A DNA stretch of 64,000 nt from Actinomycetes bacterium (lineage in GTDB: Bacteria; Actinomycetota; Acidimicrobiia; Acidimicrobiales; Palsa-688): NCBI GenBank assembly GCA_021808665.1, contig JAKBBA010000013.1, forward strand, positions 19,808-83,807, given 5' to 3'. The notes beneath the pieces were generated by a model, which was not told the origin of the DNA, searched no databases, and saw only the letters and a list, made by a program, of their open reading frames with translations. Shown piece by piece: positions 1 through 8,730 of the stretch (position 1 is the first letter of the stretch; each line of letters starts with the position of its first letter). The position numbers and the translations under genes were made by a program.

Positions 1-2
1 GT

Positions 3-533
3 GGGGGAACCCTGGCTTGGTGGGCTCCTGACCCTCGAGGGATCCTTCCCCTCGACGGGCTGAGAGTGTCGCGTTCGCTAAGGAGGTCCTGCCGGCGCTA
101 CACGGTGACCCTAGACGTGGACTTCGAGGCCGTGATAGGCGCATGCTCTGACCTGCGCCGGCGGGGAGCGTGGATAGACGAGCCGATCCGCTCCGCCTAC
201 CTCCGCCTGCACGAACTCGGGTGGGCACACAGCATCGAGGCGTGGGACGGCGACGGTGTCCTAGCGGGCGGCTTGTATGGTGTCGCCGTCGGCGGGCTCT
301 TCGCCGGCGAGTCGATGTTCCATCACCAGACGGATGCTTCGAAGGTGGCTCTTGTCGGCTTGGTGGACCTGCTGGTCGACGCCGGCTCCTGCCTGCTCGA
401 CGTTCAGTGGGCGACGGATCATCTTACGAGCCTGGGTGTCGTGGAGATACCCAGACGCGATTACCTCGAAAGACTCAAAGACGCCGTCAGCCGGCCCCAG
501 CCAGCATTATTCGGTGGTCGAAGCGGGCTATAG
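3..533 (+). CDS. aat: Leucyl/phenylalanyl-tRNA--protein transferase, 5'-truncated by the window edge
   Basis: Transfers Leu or Phe from aminoacyl-tRNA to N-terminal Arg/Lys of proteins, marking them for ClpAP-type degradation in the cytoplasm. The core motifs of the family are visible: a GWAHSIEAW segment, then GGLYGVAVGGLFAGESMFHH, then DASKVAL, LLDVQWATDHLTSLGV and EIPRRDYL. The GTG at 66 is not the real start. The frame is open back to base 3 and reads LAWWAPDPRGILPLDGLRVS, the conserved N-terminal WWxPDPRGxLPL block, so the gene begins before the window. It ends 7 bp before the convergent exonuclease gene. Confidence in the family is high; the true start cannot be seen. Confidence 0.93.
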   Translation, partial: GGTLAWWAPDPRGILPLDGLRVSRSLRRSCRRYTVTLDVDFEAVIGACSDLRRRGAWIDEPIRSAYLRLHELGWAHSIEAWDGDGVLAGGLYGVAVGGLFAGESMFHHQTDASKVALVGLVDLLVDAGSCLLDVQWATDHLTSLGVVEIPRRDYLERLKDAVSRPQPALFGGRSGL

Positions 534-540
534 GGGCCCT

Positions 541-1422
541 CTATGCGAGACGGCTAGCCAAACGGGCCGCTCGACTCGCCAGGCCCCGCTGTTCGAGCTG
601 CCGCTCGCAGAACTCCCCGAACTCGTCGCTGAGACCGCTCCAGCGTAACTGCTCCACCGAAGAGCACACCTGCGGTTCTCGTCTGAGAGTCGCGAGGTCT
701 CGGAAGAGAGTCGCCAAATCCCGGGACACGGCGAGGGTCGAAGCCAGTTTCATCGCTCCCCGTATCGGAACGTCCCAGCGGCCAGGCTCGTCAGGGATGG
801 CCTCCAAGTGACGGTACCGGGCCAGGACGGCAGCGGTCGAACGGGCACCCCACCCGACCAGGCCTGGATACCCGTCGGCCGTGTCTCCGACCAGCGCAAG
901 GTAGTCGGGTATGGACTCGGGGTCGACGCCGAACTTGGCCCGGACTCCGTCTTCGTGGATCACCGTCCGCCGTCGCCGGTCCAGCTGGACCACGCGGGTT
1001 CCCTGGACGCACTGGGCCAAGTCCTTGTCCGGAGTGCAGATGAACACCTGCCCGACCGCTGAGTCGGCCGCTGCGCACTGCGCTGCCGAGGCGAGCGCGT
1101 CGTCGGCCTCAAGCTCCACCATCGCCCAGACGACCACCCCTAGAAGGCCAAGAGCCTCTTCGAGCAGGCCAAACTGGCCTTTGAGGACCGGGTCGACTCC
1201 TTCGCCAGTCTTGTAGCCGTCCCACATCTCATTTCGGAACGACTCGATAACGTGATCGGTAGCCACGCCCACATAAGGACCGCCGTCGTCCATCAAAGCG
1301 ATCATCGATCCGACCACTCCTCTGACGGCCCCTATCTCGTGGCCGTGCGAGTTGACGTGGGACGGTGCGCCGTAAAAGTGTCGGAACAGTTCGTAGGTCC
1401 CGTCGACCAGGTACACGTTCAT
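541..1422 (-). CDS. 5'-3' exonuclease (DNA polymerase I N-terminal / FEN family)
   Basis: Stand-alone PolA-type 5' nuclease, expected to cleave RNA primers or 5' flaps in a two-metal reaction. Visible motifs are an N-terminal VDGTYELFRHFYG with the first metal-binding Asp, an EADDALAS acidic motif near residue 105, CTPDKDLAQ near residue 130, and GDTADGYPGLVGWGARS near residue 180, which is the GDxxDNxPGVxGxG helix-hairpin-helix region. At 293 aa it matches free-standing exonucleases and lacks a polymerase domain. It may act in primer removal or repair, but no neighbour specifies the role. Confidence 0.88.
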   Translation of the reverse strand: MNVYLVDGTYELFRHFYGAPSHVNSHGHEIGAVRGVVGSMIALMDDGGPYVGVATDHVIESFRNEMWDGYKTGEGVDPVLKGQFGLLEEALGLLGVVVWAMVELEADDALASAAQCAAADSAVGQVFICTPDKDLAQCVQGTRVVQLDRRRRTVIHEDGVRAKFGVDPESIPDYLALVGDTADGYPGLVGWGARSTAAVLARYRHLEAIPDEPGRWDVPIRGAMKLASTLAVSRDLATLFRDLATLRREPQVCSSVEQLRWSGLSDEFGEFCERQLEQRGLASRAARLASRLA

Positions 1423-1467
1423 GTCAGCGCAGCGGCCCGAGGAACTCGGCCAGCTAGGGCCCTACTG

Positions 1468-1551
1468 TCAGTTAGAACGTAGCTTTTGAGCGGCAAACAG
1501 TCCGAGCCCGGCCAGAACAGCGAGAATAAGTAGCTTCTTCACCCTTCTCAC
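1468..1551 (-). CDS. Possible 27-aa single-pass membrane peptide
   Basis: A short reading frame with a GTG start at 1551 (or 1542) encodes about 27 residues: an Arg/Lys-rich start (RRVKK), a hydrophobic stretch (LLILAVLAGLGLFAA) and a basic end (QKLRSN). It lies in the gap between the DUF1501 gene and the exonuclease gene. The composition resembles the tiny LysLys-Leu membrane peptides often found in actinobacteria (DLW-39-like), but it is shorter and lacks the DLW signature. No strong ribosome-binding site is visible. It is a weak call. Confidence 0.3.
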   Translation of the reverse strand: MRRVKKLLILAVLAGLGLFAAQKLRSN

Positions 1552-1610
1552 TCTACCAGTAGCCGCATCTATCAGGTCCAGCCGGCGGTCGCAGCGGCGA
1601 TGTCGAAATT

Positions 1611-2852
1611 TTAGATGAACGGGAGGGTCGGGAACGACCCGCCGAGCACTTTCTCGGGGTCCGCTCCAACCACCTTGTCCAAGACAGTGGCGTAGACGGA
1701 TCGGAAGTCGATGTTGTGAAGCAGGTTCCCGTTCGGATCAAGCGAGGTGAGCGAGGGCTCATCGCCGTAAAACTGGCCGCCTTTGACCTTCGGGCCAGCG
1801 ACGAACAGTGGAGCAGCGGTGCCATGGTCGGTTCCGCCGCTCGCGTTCTCGGCCGGGCGCCGTCCGAACTCCGAGTAGGTCATAACCACCACCCCTTGTG
1901 CCGCTTTTACTCCTTTCAGGCCGGAGAAGAACGAACTGAAAGCGCTGTCGAGGTCGGCCAGCAACTTCTCCTGGTTTGGCTTCTCGCCTGCGTGGGTGTC
2001 GAAGCTGGACAAGCTCACCTGGTATACCTGGGTCGGGGCCCCGGCTTTGATCAGCTCGGCGACCACCGCCATCTGCTCGGTCAGGGTTGCGGGGCCCGAC
2101 GCCGTCCCAGCTGGCGTCGACGGTGTGGTGGCAGACGCAGCAAGCTTGTCGAGCTGGCCTTTGGCGTTGAGCAGGTCCGCTCCGCTGGTCGCCACGGCGG
2201 CTGCCAGGCCGACCCGGTCCGATCCGGGGGCTTGAAGCGCGGCGTAGGCTCCTTGGAGCGTTGCGTCACCGGGAAGGGATAGCCGGGTGGAGGTGATCGC
2301 CGTGGCGGCGCTCTTCTCGCCGCGCAGCACCGGCGGCAGCGTGGTCCCGACGCTCAAGGCTCGCATAGGGTCGTCGGAGTACTCGTCCAGCCATTTGCCG
2401 AGCCATCCCGGTCCCGAACCGTCTGTGGGGTTTGCCGTCTGCCAGATGTCCATTCCCTCGAAATGGCTGAGGACGGGATTGGGGTATCCGACTCCTCGAA
2501 GCACCGCGAGCGTGCCGGCTCCCCACAGGGCGTGCAACCCTTTCAGCTGTGGGTTGAACCCGAGACCATCAGCGAGGGGCAGCACCTGGTCTGGCTGGTA
2601 GCCGAGGTTGGGTCGCAGCTTCAGATAGTTCGGGTCCTGGTATGGGATCACCGTATTGAGGCCGTCGTTGCCGCCGTAAAGCGTTACCAGTACCAAGGGA
2701 CCACTTCCCGGAGAAGCAGTCTGGGAGGGGCCATGGGCGCCGCTGAGGACGTCCGTCCAATGTCCGAGGACGGCACCGGTCGCCAACGCTGCCGTAGCCG
2801 CGCCGGCGCCGACGAGGAAACGTCGCCTGGTGAAGATGACGTCCCTGGTCAT
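1611..2852 (-). CDS. Tat-exported DUF1501 family protein
   Basis: Member of the DUF1501 family of secreted proteins related in fold to alkaline phosphatases and sulfatases; biochemical role unknown. The preferred start is the ATG at 2852, because it overlaps the stop of the upstream DUF1800 gene (ATGA) and places a twin-arginine signal at the N-terminus: RRRFLVGAGAA with a following hydrophobic run. The frame itself is open further upstream to 2948. After the signal peptide come family landmarks LVTLYGGNDGLNTVIPY, SHFEGMDIWQTA, and later SSFDTHAGEK and GTDHGTAAPLFVAG. Co-transcribed with the DUF1800 partner, the usual pairing. Confidence 0.88.
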   Translation of the reverse strand: MTRDVIFTRRRFLVGAGAATAALATGAVLGHWTDVLSGAHGPSQTASPGSGPLVLVTLYGGNDGLNTVIPYQDPNYLKLRPNLGYQPDQVLPLADGLGFNPQLKGLHALWGAGTLAVLRGVGYPNPVLSHFEGMDIWQTANPTDGSGPGWLGKWLDEYSDDPMRALSVGTTLPPVLRGEKSAATAITSTRLSLPGDATLQGAYAALQAPGSDRVGLAAAVATSGADLLNAKGQLDKLAASATTPSTPAGTASGPATLTEQMAVVAELIKAGAPTQVYQVSLSSFDTHAGEKPNQEKLLADLDSAFSSFFSGLKGVKAAQGVVVMTYSEFGRRPAENASGGTDHGTAAPLFVAGPKVKGGQFYGDEPSLTSLDPNGNLLHNIDFRSVYATVLDKVVGADPEKVLGGSFPTLPFI

Positions 2853-4231
2853 GCGATCACATACTCCGGTGAGCTGAGGGCGAGCGCTACCAGTTCGGAA
2901 GGCCGGTCGGCGACCTGCGCGAGGGCCGAGCGCGTCGTGAGCCCCCATCCGTCGACGCCTAGAAAGTTGGCGGCAGCGTCGAGACGCTCCGCGGATGGCA
3001 CTGAGCTGACTGGGCTGATGTCCCCGCGCTCGGCGAGGATCAGAGCTACCTCGAAGCGCCTCAGGGCTGTGACAGTGTCGAGCCAGTAGGTGTTCTGACC
3101 CCAGCCGCCAACGTTCGGGGGGTTGAAAAGGGTCTGACCGAGCGTGGTGGCAAGCGCCGAAAGTGCTACCGGCTTCACCTTCGTCTTACCGCCGGCTGTG
3201 CCGGCGCCGGCCGTACCTTGGGTGGTACCGGAGCTCGACAACGGCTGGAGCGTGGAGTCCAAGCCGAGGGTTCGAGCCGCCCCGGCGAGATACTCGACCG
3301 GCTGTTTCACCAGCCCCGAGCGCGTCGTGTCGCTACGGAAGTCCGGGTGCAAGAAGATCGCCTTGAGGGCTGCTGACACGGACATCCCCGTCCCGTAGGC
3401 GTCGAGAAGGTCGGTGACCACCTGCTCGGCGGGGCTCACCGGGTAGGCAAAGTGGCTCCAAAGCTTCGACAGCACGAACCGGGGTGATGCGGGGTTGGTT
3501 ACGGCTATGGAGACGATGTCGTTACCGTTCCAGTCGCCGGTCTGGCCGAGGTAGGTCTTGGTGGCGTAGTCGTGCTGTGCCCGCTGGAACACGTAGCGGT
3601 CCGCCGTCGTGTTGTACGTCCAACCCGTGAAGCCCTCGCCGGCGGCGACGACGTCGTTTTGGGTGTAGTTGCCCAACCCGAGAGTGAAGAGCTCCATCAT
3701 CTCTCGGCCGAAGTTCTCGTTGGGGTGGGCCTTCTTGTCGGTGATGGTGTCCAGCCAAACCATCATCGCCCCGTCCTTGGCTACGGCCTGCATCAGCGTC
3801 TCGAAGCTGCCTGAACCCGCCGTGCGAAACAGCTGGTTTTGCAGGTACATGAGCTTCGGGTACCGCACCTTGGACACGGCGGTCGCAAAGTGGCCGTGCC
3901 AGAAGAGGGTGAGCCTTTCGCGCAGCGGCGTGGACGTGGTGATCATCTTGTTCATCCACCAGGCTTGGAGGCTTTGGGTGTCGGCGGTGATCGCCTTGTT
4001 GAAGGCTTTCAGGGCCGTGAGGTCCCCTTTCTTGGGCCGGACGGGCAGGGTCAGGGTCGGCTCGGGGATGTGGGCGGACCCTGGGTCTGCTGCGCCGCCA
4101 AGGCCGGCTATCAGCCCGTCGACTGCCGCCTCGTAACTGCCGGTCGACAGCCGGTCGAGCTCGTCCGAGCGAAGCCCGAACCCGGCTCGCCGGTACAGCA
4201 GTGCCACGTCGCTGCGGTTCTGGGAGACCAT
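2849..4231 (-). CDS. DUF1800 family protein
   Basis: The companion of the DUF1501 protein; the two families are almost always adjacent and probably work together at the cell surface or in the periplasm, but the activity is unknown. Family features seen in the 460 aa are an N-terminal LLYRRAGFGLRSDEL, the block LRERLTLFWHGHFATAVSKV near residue 105, NENFGREMMELFTLGLGNYT, and the C-terminal NPPNVGGWGQNTYWLDT. No signal peptide is visible in this frame. The last four bases overlap the start of the DUF1501 gene, which implies translational coupling. Confidence 0.87.
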   Translation of the reverse strand: MVSQNRSDVALLYRRAGFGLRSDELDRLSTGSYEAAVDGLIAGLGGAADPGSAHIPEPTLTLPVRPKKGDLTALKAFNKAITADTQSLQAWWMNKMITTSTPLRERLTLFWHGHFATAVSKVRYPKLMYLQNQLFRTAGSGSFETLMQAVAKDGAMMVWLDTITDKKAHPNENFGREMMELFTLGLGNYTQNDVVAAGEGFTGWTYNTTADRYVFQRAQHDYATKTYLGQTGDWNGNDIVSIAVTNPASPRFVLSKLWSHFAYPVSPAEQVVTDLLDAYGTGMSVSAALKAIFLHPDFRSDTTRSGLVKQPVEYLAGAARTLGLDSTLQPLSSSGTTQGTAGAGTAGGKTKVKPVALSALATTLGQTLFNPPNVGGWGQNTYWLDTVTALRRFEVALILAERGDISPVSSVPSAERLDAAANFLGVDGWGLTTRSALAQVADRPSELVALALSSPEYVIA

Positions 4232-4276
4232 GACAACATCATCGGCCCAAAAGATCAGGAAACTGTGATGGACCTG

Positions 4277-5233
4277 TCAGGGTTCGACCGTGAGGACCTC
4301 GGCTCCGGTTTCGGTTATGACCAGGGTGTGCTCGAACTGCGCGGTTCGCTTCCCGTCGGAGGTGACGGCCGTCCAGCCATTGTCCCACATACGCTCCCGC
4401 CAGGACCCGGCCGTGATCATCGGTTCGATCGTGAAGGTCATACCCGGCTTCATGATCGTCGTCGCCTGAGGGGTGTAATAGTGCGGCACGTTCGGGGGAA
4501 GGTGGAACTGCTCGCCGATCCCGTGACCCACGAACGCTCTGACCACGCCGTAGCCGTTCGCCTCGGCGTGGGCCTGGATGGCACGTCCGATGTCGGAGAT
4601 CGGCCTCCCCGGCTTGGCCGCTGCTATGCCGAGCTCGCGGCATCGCCGTGTGACTTCGACGAGGCGCTGGGACTCGGGGTGGACGTCACCGGCGAAGAAC
4701 GTCGCGTTGCAGTCGCCGTGCACACCTCCGATGTAGGCGGTGACGTCGATGTTGACGATGTCACCGTCGGCCAGGGGTCTGTCGTCGGGGATCCCGTGGC
4801 AGATCACCTCGTTGACCGAGGTGCACACCGACTTGGGGTAGCCGTGGTAGTTCAGCGTGGACGGGAAAGCGCCGCGGTCGATGTACGCCTGGTGCGCTAT
4901 GCGGTCAAGTTCGTCTGTGGTCACTCCGGGTGCCACCGCTGCCCCGGTAACGGCTAGAACCTCCGCGGCCACTTTGCAGGCGACGCGCATGGCTTCGATG
5001 GTCTCGGGTGATTTGATCATCGGCTCGTCCCATCTGCGGGGCTTGCCGGTCAGGTAGTAGTCGGTCGGCTTGATCGTGTCGGGGACGCTCAGCATCGGGC
5101 TGACACGACCGGGAAGGACCTTGCCTTCGTTGCCCTTGTGGCAGCGTTTGTACTTACGTCCGCTGCCGCACCAGCACAGGTCGTTGGATTTGAGCACCGC
5201 CCCGGCGCCGCTGCCAGCGTCTACAGACCTCAT
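4277..5233 (-). CDS. map: Methionine aminopeptidase, type I, with N-terminal SEC-C zinc motif
   Basis: Removes the initiator methionine from nascent proteins. The 318 residues begin with a SEC-C type zinc motif ([16 protein letters not shown], residues about 19-34), as in MetAP1c-type enzymes, which probably helps ribosome association. The catalytic pita-bread domain follows: [22 protein letters not shown], then the metal ligands in [31 protein letters not shown] and [10 protein letters not shown]. The ATG overlaps the stop of the upstream epimerase gene by 4 bp. Such housekeeping coupling with mce probably just reflects compact packing. Confidence 0.95.
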   Translation of the reverse strand: MRSVDAGSGAGAVLKSNDLCWCGSGRKYKRCHKGNEGKVLPGRVSPMLSVPDTIKPTDYYLTGKPRRWDEPMIKSPETIEAMRVACKVAAEVLAVTGAAVAPGVTTDELDRIAHQAYIDRGAFPSTLNYHGYPKSVCTSVNEVICHGIPDDRPLADGDIVNIDVTAYIGGVHGDCNATFFAGDVHPESQRLVEVTRRCRELGIAAAKPGRPISDIGRAIQAHAEANGYGVVRAFVGHGIGEQFHLPPNVPHYYTPQATTIMKPGMTFTIEPMITAGSWRERMWDNGWTAVTSDGKRTAQFEHTLVITETGAEVLTVEP

Positions 5234-5631
5234 TCTTGGACCAGCTCTATAAGGGTCCCGAAGGCCGTCTTGGGGTGCAGGAAAGCGACTGTCGTCCCCC
5301 GCGATCCGGGCCTGGGGTGGCTGTCTATCGCCCTCGCTCCGGAAGCTACTGCCGCGTCGAGGGCTGTGGCGCAGTCCTTCACTCTGTAGCCGACGTGGTG
5401 TATCCCCTCGCCTTTGGTTTCGAGGAACTTGGCTACGGTGGAGTCGGGGCGGGTCGGGGTGAGCAGTTGCACGTAAGAGTCGGCCACGGCGATGAGTGCC
5501 TCCTCGACGCCGTCGCTGTCGATGCGCTCCCTGTGGGACACTTCGGCGCCGAACGTCTCGGTGTACCAGCTGACCGCCGCGTCGAGATCCCGGACTGCGA
5601 TGGCTACATGGTCGACTTCGTCTAGAAGCAT
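5230..5631 (-). CDS. mce: Methylmalonyl-CoA epimerase (VOC superfamily)
   Basis: Interconverts (R)- and (S)-methylmalonyl-CoA, linking propionyl-CoA metabolism to succinyl-CoA. The 133 aa are the usual length for the family and contain two VOC half-domains, with metal ligands in [13 protein letters not shown] (His near the N-terminus), YVQLLTP (Gln), [10 protein letters not shown] (His) and GTLIELVQ (Glu near the C-terminus). It overlaps map by ATGA and lies downstream of a hydrolase gene. Another VOC lyase is possible, but the length and ligand pattern favour the epimerase. Confidence 0.88.
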   Translation of the reverse strand: MLLDEVDHVAIAVRDLDAAVSWYTETFGAEVSHRERIDSDGVEEALIAVADSYVQLLTPTRPDSTVAKFLETKGEGIHHVGYRVKDCATALDAAVASGARAIDSHPRPGSRGTTVAFLHPKTAFGTLIELVQE

Positions 5632-5640
5632 CGCTTCAGC

Positions 5641-6420
5641 CTACCGGTGGTTCGCGAGGAACTCAGCGAACTCCGCTGCGACGCTCGGACCCTGCTCCGG
5701 TATCAGGGCATGCCCTGCGCCGCTGAGCACTGCGAGACGGCCTCTGTCGCCGAGAGCCTCCACGAGAGCCGTCGCGTTAGACGGCGGTGCGATGCGATCC
5801 TCGGCTCCGACGAGAGCCAGCACCCTGATGGGATCCGGTGGAAGCCACCAGTCCTCGGTGGGTGTCGCAGCCACGGCAGCCGCCTGGGCGTCCGCCGCCT
5901 CGGGGTGCCAGCCGTCGCTCCACACGGCGGGGTCGTTGCCGGGAGCGAAGAACGCCGTGGCCACGGCATGGAGATGCTCCTCGGGGCTAGCCGTTAGGTC
6001 GAAGCAACGCCTGAGAGCCGCCCTGGCTTCCGCGTCGCCCGGGAAACGTCCGCCGCATCCGAGGAGCACCAAACCGCTGACGAGATCGGGGCGGTCCGCT
6101 GCGACGCAGCGGGCCACCCGGTTCCCGAATGCGTGACCTACGACCAACGCCGTCGTGTCCCTGCCCGCGGCGGCCTCGATCGCCCTGGCGACAGCGGCTG
6201 CTACCGAGTGCAGGTCAGATCCCGGCCGTGGGAGCGGGCTCGGCGGGACCCCGGGTAGCTCCACCTTCACGGCGGTCCAGCCGAGGCTCTTCGCCGTGTC
6301 CGCCAACAAGTCGAGATCTCTCACCGGACGGCCGAGCGAGGCGAGGTACACCACCGTTCCCTCGGGCGCAACAGAACCCAAGGGCCCCTCGACGCTGTAG
6401 CTCAACTCCACTCCCGTCAC
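5641..6420 (-). CDS. Alpha/beta-fold hydrolase-like protein with Ala in place of the nucleophile Ser
   Basis: Alpha/beta hydrolase fold of 259 aa. The nucleophile elbow, near residue 95, reads VVGHAFGNRVA, so the usual GxSxG serine is alanine (A97, codon GCA). The Asp (LVGAEDRIAPP) and His (SGAGHALIP) of the triad are present. The protein may therefore be a non-hydrolytic or alternative-mechanism member. It follows the arylsulfatase gene by 15 bp and may be part of the same transcript, possibly acting on alcohols or esters released there. No substrate can be named. Confidence 0.75.
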   Translation of the reverse strand: MTGVELSYSVEGPLGSVAPEGTVVYLASLGRPVRDLDLLADTAKSLGWTAVKVELPGVPPSPLPRPGSDLHSVAAAVARAIEAAAGRDTTALVVGHAFGNRVARCVAADRPDLVSGLVLLGCGGRFPGDAEARAALRRCFDLTASPEEHLHAVATAFFAPGNDPAVWSDGWHPEAADAQAAAVAATPTEDWWLPPDPIRVLALVGAEDRIAPPSNATALVEALGDRGRLAVLSGAGHALIPEQGPSVAAEFAEFLANHR

Positions 6421-6435
6421 CTTGGACTTTCGCTC

Positions 6436-8730
6436 CTACTGGCGGGACATCTGCGCGCGCGCCGCAGCTTCCAGGGCCTCGCTTTCGGCGGCCTGGGAGC
6501 GGTCGGGGACCTCGAAGACTACCCGTGTGATGGTCCCGGCGAAAGCGAAAGGCGCCTCGTAGTCGTCGCACGACGGCGAACCGGGGTCGGAGCCGATGTC
6601 CATTCCGAGGGTGGAGAGCATCCTCAGCACGCCGGGGATGTGCACCGTCTCACCGTGAGCGCCGTCGAGGGAGACCGACGCCGACGCGTGGTTGGCGTCC
6701 CTGTCGAATTTCACTCCGACGGTGCACTGACCTGGTGGGAGGCGCCCGGGTGACACGGCCTGGTAGTGGCGGCCGTAGAGGTTGTAGTCGAAGACGGCTC
6801 TGGCGTCGCGGACATAAAGGCACATTCCGCTGGTGACCGAGCCGTAGGACACGACCACCCCGTCCTCTTCGCCTGACGGCCTGTCGATCTGGGCGTTGAT
6901 CGTGAACGACCGGGCTCCCAGCGGCGGAGCGGCGTCGGAGTTGACGTGGGAAACCGGCGGCAGGAACACGAAACGCCGGCCGATCTCAACCAGCCGTCGT
7001 TTGCCGGCCATCCCGAAAAGCTCCCCGCTGCGCTCGTCTAGGGGTAGCACCCCGTGACGTCCGGCTTCGCTCCACCAGCGTTCGACCATCTCGCGGAGCT
7101 TGTCGGGATGCGACTCCGCCAGGTCGTGGCACTCGGAGAAGTCCTCGTCGAGATGGTAAAGCTCCCAGGTGTCGTCGTCGAATGCGGTCCCGCGTTGGTG
7201 GAACGCTACGGCCTTCCAGCCGTCGTGGTAGATGCCGCGATGGCCGAGCATCTCGAAATGCTGGACCTTCTTGCGTGTAGGTTCGCTTCCGGCGCCGGAA
7301 GCGAACGTGTAGGCGATGCTCGTGCCGGTGATCGGCTGCTGGGCGACGCCGCGGTACACCTCAGGTGGGGCCACTCCTGCCACTTCCAGCACGGTCGGGG
7401 CGATGTCGCTGACATGGCAGAACTGGGTTCGGACTGACCCCCGCTCGGCGATTCCTGTGGGCCAGGCGACTATCAGCGGGTCGCGAACGCCTCCGCCGTG
7501 GGTGTTCTGCTTGTAACGCTTGAGAGGGGTGTTACCCGCCTGGGCCCATCCCCACGGGTAGTTGTTGTTCGCCCGGGGGCCTCCGACGTCGTCGAGACGC
7601 TCCAGGCTTTCGGGGAGGGTTTCGGGCGCCCCGTTGAAGAAGTGGATGGAGTCGACCATCCCGTTCGGCCCGCCCTCCTGGCTGGCGCCGTTGTCGGACA
7701 TCAACACGAAGAGGGTGTTGTCCGCGACGCCGAGGGACCTGAGGCCATCGACTAGGCGCCCCACCTGAGCGTCGGTGTGGTCGAGGAACCCTGCGAAAGC
7801 CTCCTGCAGGCGCAGCGCCAAGCGGCGTTCGTCGTCGCTTAGGGTCGCCCATGGCCGCACCCCCGGGTTTGGGGGGGCAAGGTCGGTTCCGGCCGGGACG
7901 ATGCCCAACTCGACTTGCCGGGCGAACCACGCCTCGCGCACGGCGTCCCAGCCCGCGTCGAAGCGACCCCGGTATTTGGCTAGGTACTCGGGTGGCGCTT
8001 GGTGCGGGGCGTGGGTGGCGCCGAAGCAGAAATACATGAAGAAAGGTCGCGTCGGAGCGTTCGAACGCTGATCTCTCAGCATCGCCAATGCCTGGTCGAC
8101 GAGGTCCTCGGAGACGTGGTAGCCGTCCTCGGGACCGTAGGGGGTGGGTATCGGGTGGTTGTCGCAGTACAGCTCCGGGTAGAACTGGCTGGTCTCGCCC
8201 TGCATGAACCCGTAGAAGCGGTCGAATCCCCGTCGCAGCGGCCAGTCGTCGAAGGGTCCAGCGGCCGAGGTCTCCTCCATGGGGGTGAGATGCCACTTCC
8301 CGACGGCGAACGTCGAGTAGCCGGCCGTGCTCAGAAGCTCGGCGAGAGTCGCCGCGCTGGGCGGTATCCTGCCGGTGCAGTTGGGGAAGCCGCTCGTCCA
8401 GTTGGACAGGCCGCGCATGCCGACTGCATGGTGGTTGCGTCCTGTCAGAAGCGCTGCGCGCGTGGGCGAGCAGAGAGCTGTCGTGTGGAAGCTGTTGTAG
8501 CGCAGACCGCCGGCGGCGAGGGCGTCGATGTTCGGGGTTTCGATGCTCGACCCGTAGCAGCCGAGATGAGAGAAACCGGTGTCGTCGAGAACGACGACCA
8601 CCACGTTCGGGGCGCCCGGCGCCGGTTTGGCCCTGGGCGGCCAGTCGGGCGTGGACTCGGCGACGGTACGACCGATCACACCGTTCCAAGAGGGCGGCTG
8701 AGGCCAACTTGCAGTCGAGGGGGTGTTCAC
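6436..8730 (-). CDS. Arylsulfatase, formylglycine (Cys-type) sulfatase
   Basis: Hydrolyses sulfate esters. The 764 aa start with the metal-binding NVVVVVLDDTGFSHLGCYG (DD at 49-50) and the sulfatase signature CSPTRAALLTGR with C87, the cysteine matured to formylglycine by FGE or anaerobic SME. Later come GKWHLTP, FMYFCFGATHAPHQAP and FVLMSDNGASQEGG. A C-terminal beta-rich extension (about residues 590-764) is typical of the large actinobacterial and Pseudomonas AtsA-like enzymes. No signal peptide is seen, so it is probably cytoplasmic. The start overlaps the stop of the permease gene by 4 bp, which ties it to the ABC importer. Confidence 0.93.
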   Translation of the reverse strand: MNTPSTASWPQPPSWNGVIGRTVAESTPDWPPRAKPAPGAPNVVVVVLDDTGFSHLGCYGSSIETPNIDALAAGGLRYNSFHTTALCSPTRAALLTGRNHHAVGMRGLSNWTSGFPNCTGRIPPSAATLAELLSTAGYSTFAVGKWHLTPMEETSAAGPFDDWPLRRGFDRFYGFMQGETSQFYPELYCDNHPIPTPYGPEDGYHVSEDLVDQALAMLRDQRSNAPTRPFFMYFCFGATHAPHQAPPEYLAKYRGRFDAGWDAVREAWFARQVELGIVPAGTDLAPPNPGVRPWATLSDDERRLALRLQEAFAGFLDHTDAQVGRLVDGLRSLGVADNTLFVLMSDNGASQEGGPNGMVDSIHFFNGAPETLPESLERLDDVGGPRANNNYPWGWAQAGNTPLKRYKQNTHGGGVRDPLIVAWPTGIAERGSVRTQFCHVSDIAPTVLEVAGVAPPEVYRGVAQQPITGTSIAYTFASGAGSEPTRKKVQHFEMLGHRGIYHDGWKAVAFHQRGTAFDDDTWELYHLDEDFSECHDLAESHPDKLREMVERWWSEAGRHGVLPLDERSGELFGMAGKRRLVEIGRRFVFLPPVSHVNSDAAPPLGARSFTINAQIDRPSGEEDGVVVSYGSVTSGMCLYVRDARAVFDYNLYGRHYQAVSPGRLPPGQCTVGVKFDRDANHASASVSLDGAHGETVHIPGVLRMLSTLGMDIGSDPGSPSCDDYEAPFAFAGTITRVVFEVPDRSQAAESEALEAAARAQMSRQ

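Noticed and set aside
3839..4957. Plus-strand open frame of 372 codons
   Set aside because: Antisense shadow of the DUF1800 and map genes, with no family motifs.
7532..8707. Minus-strand open frame of 391 codons in the arylsulfatase region
   Set aside because: Out-of-frame shadow of the sulfatase gene, extremely Arg-rich.
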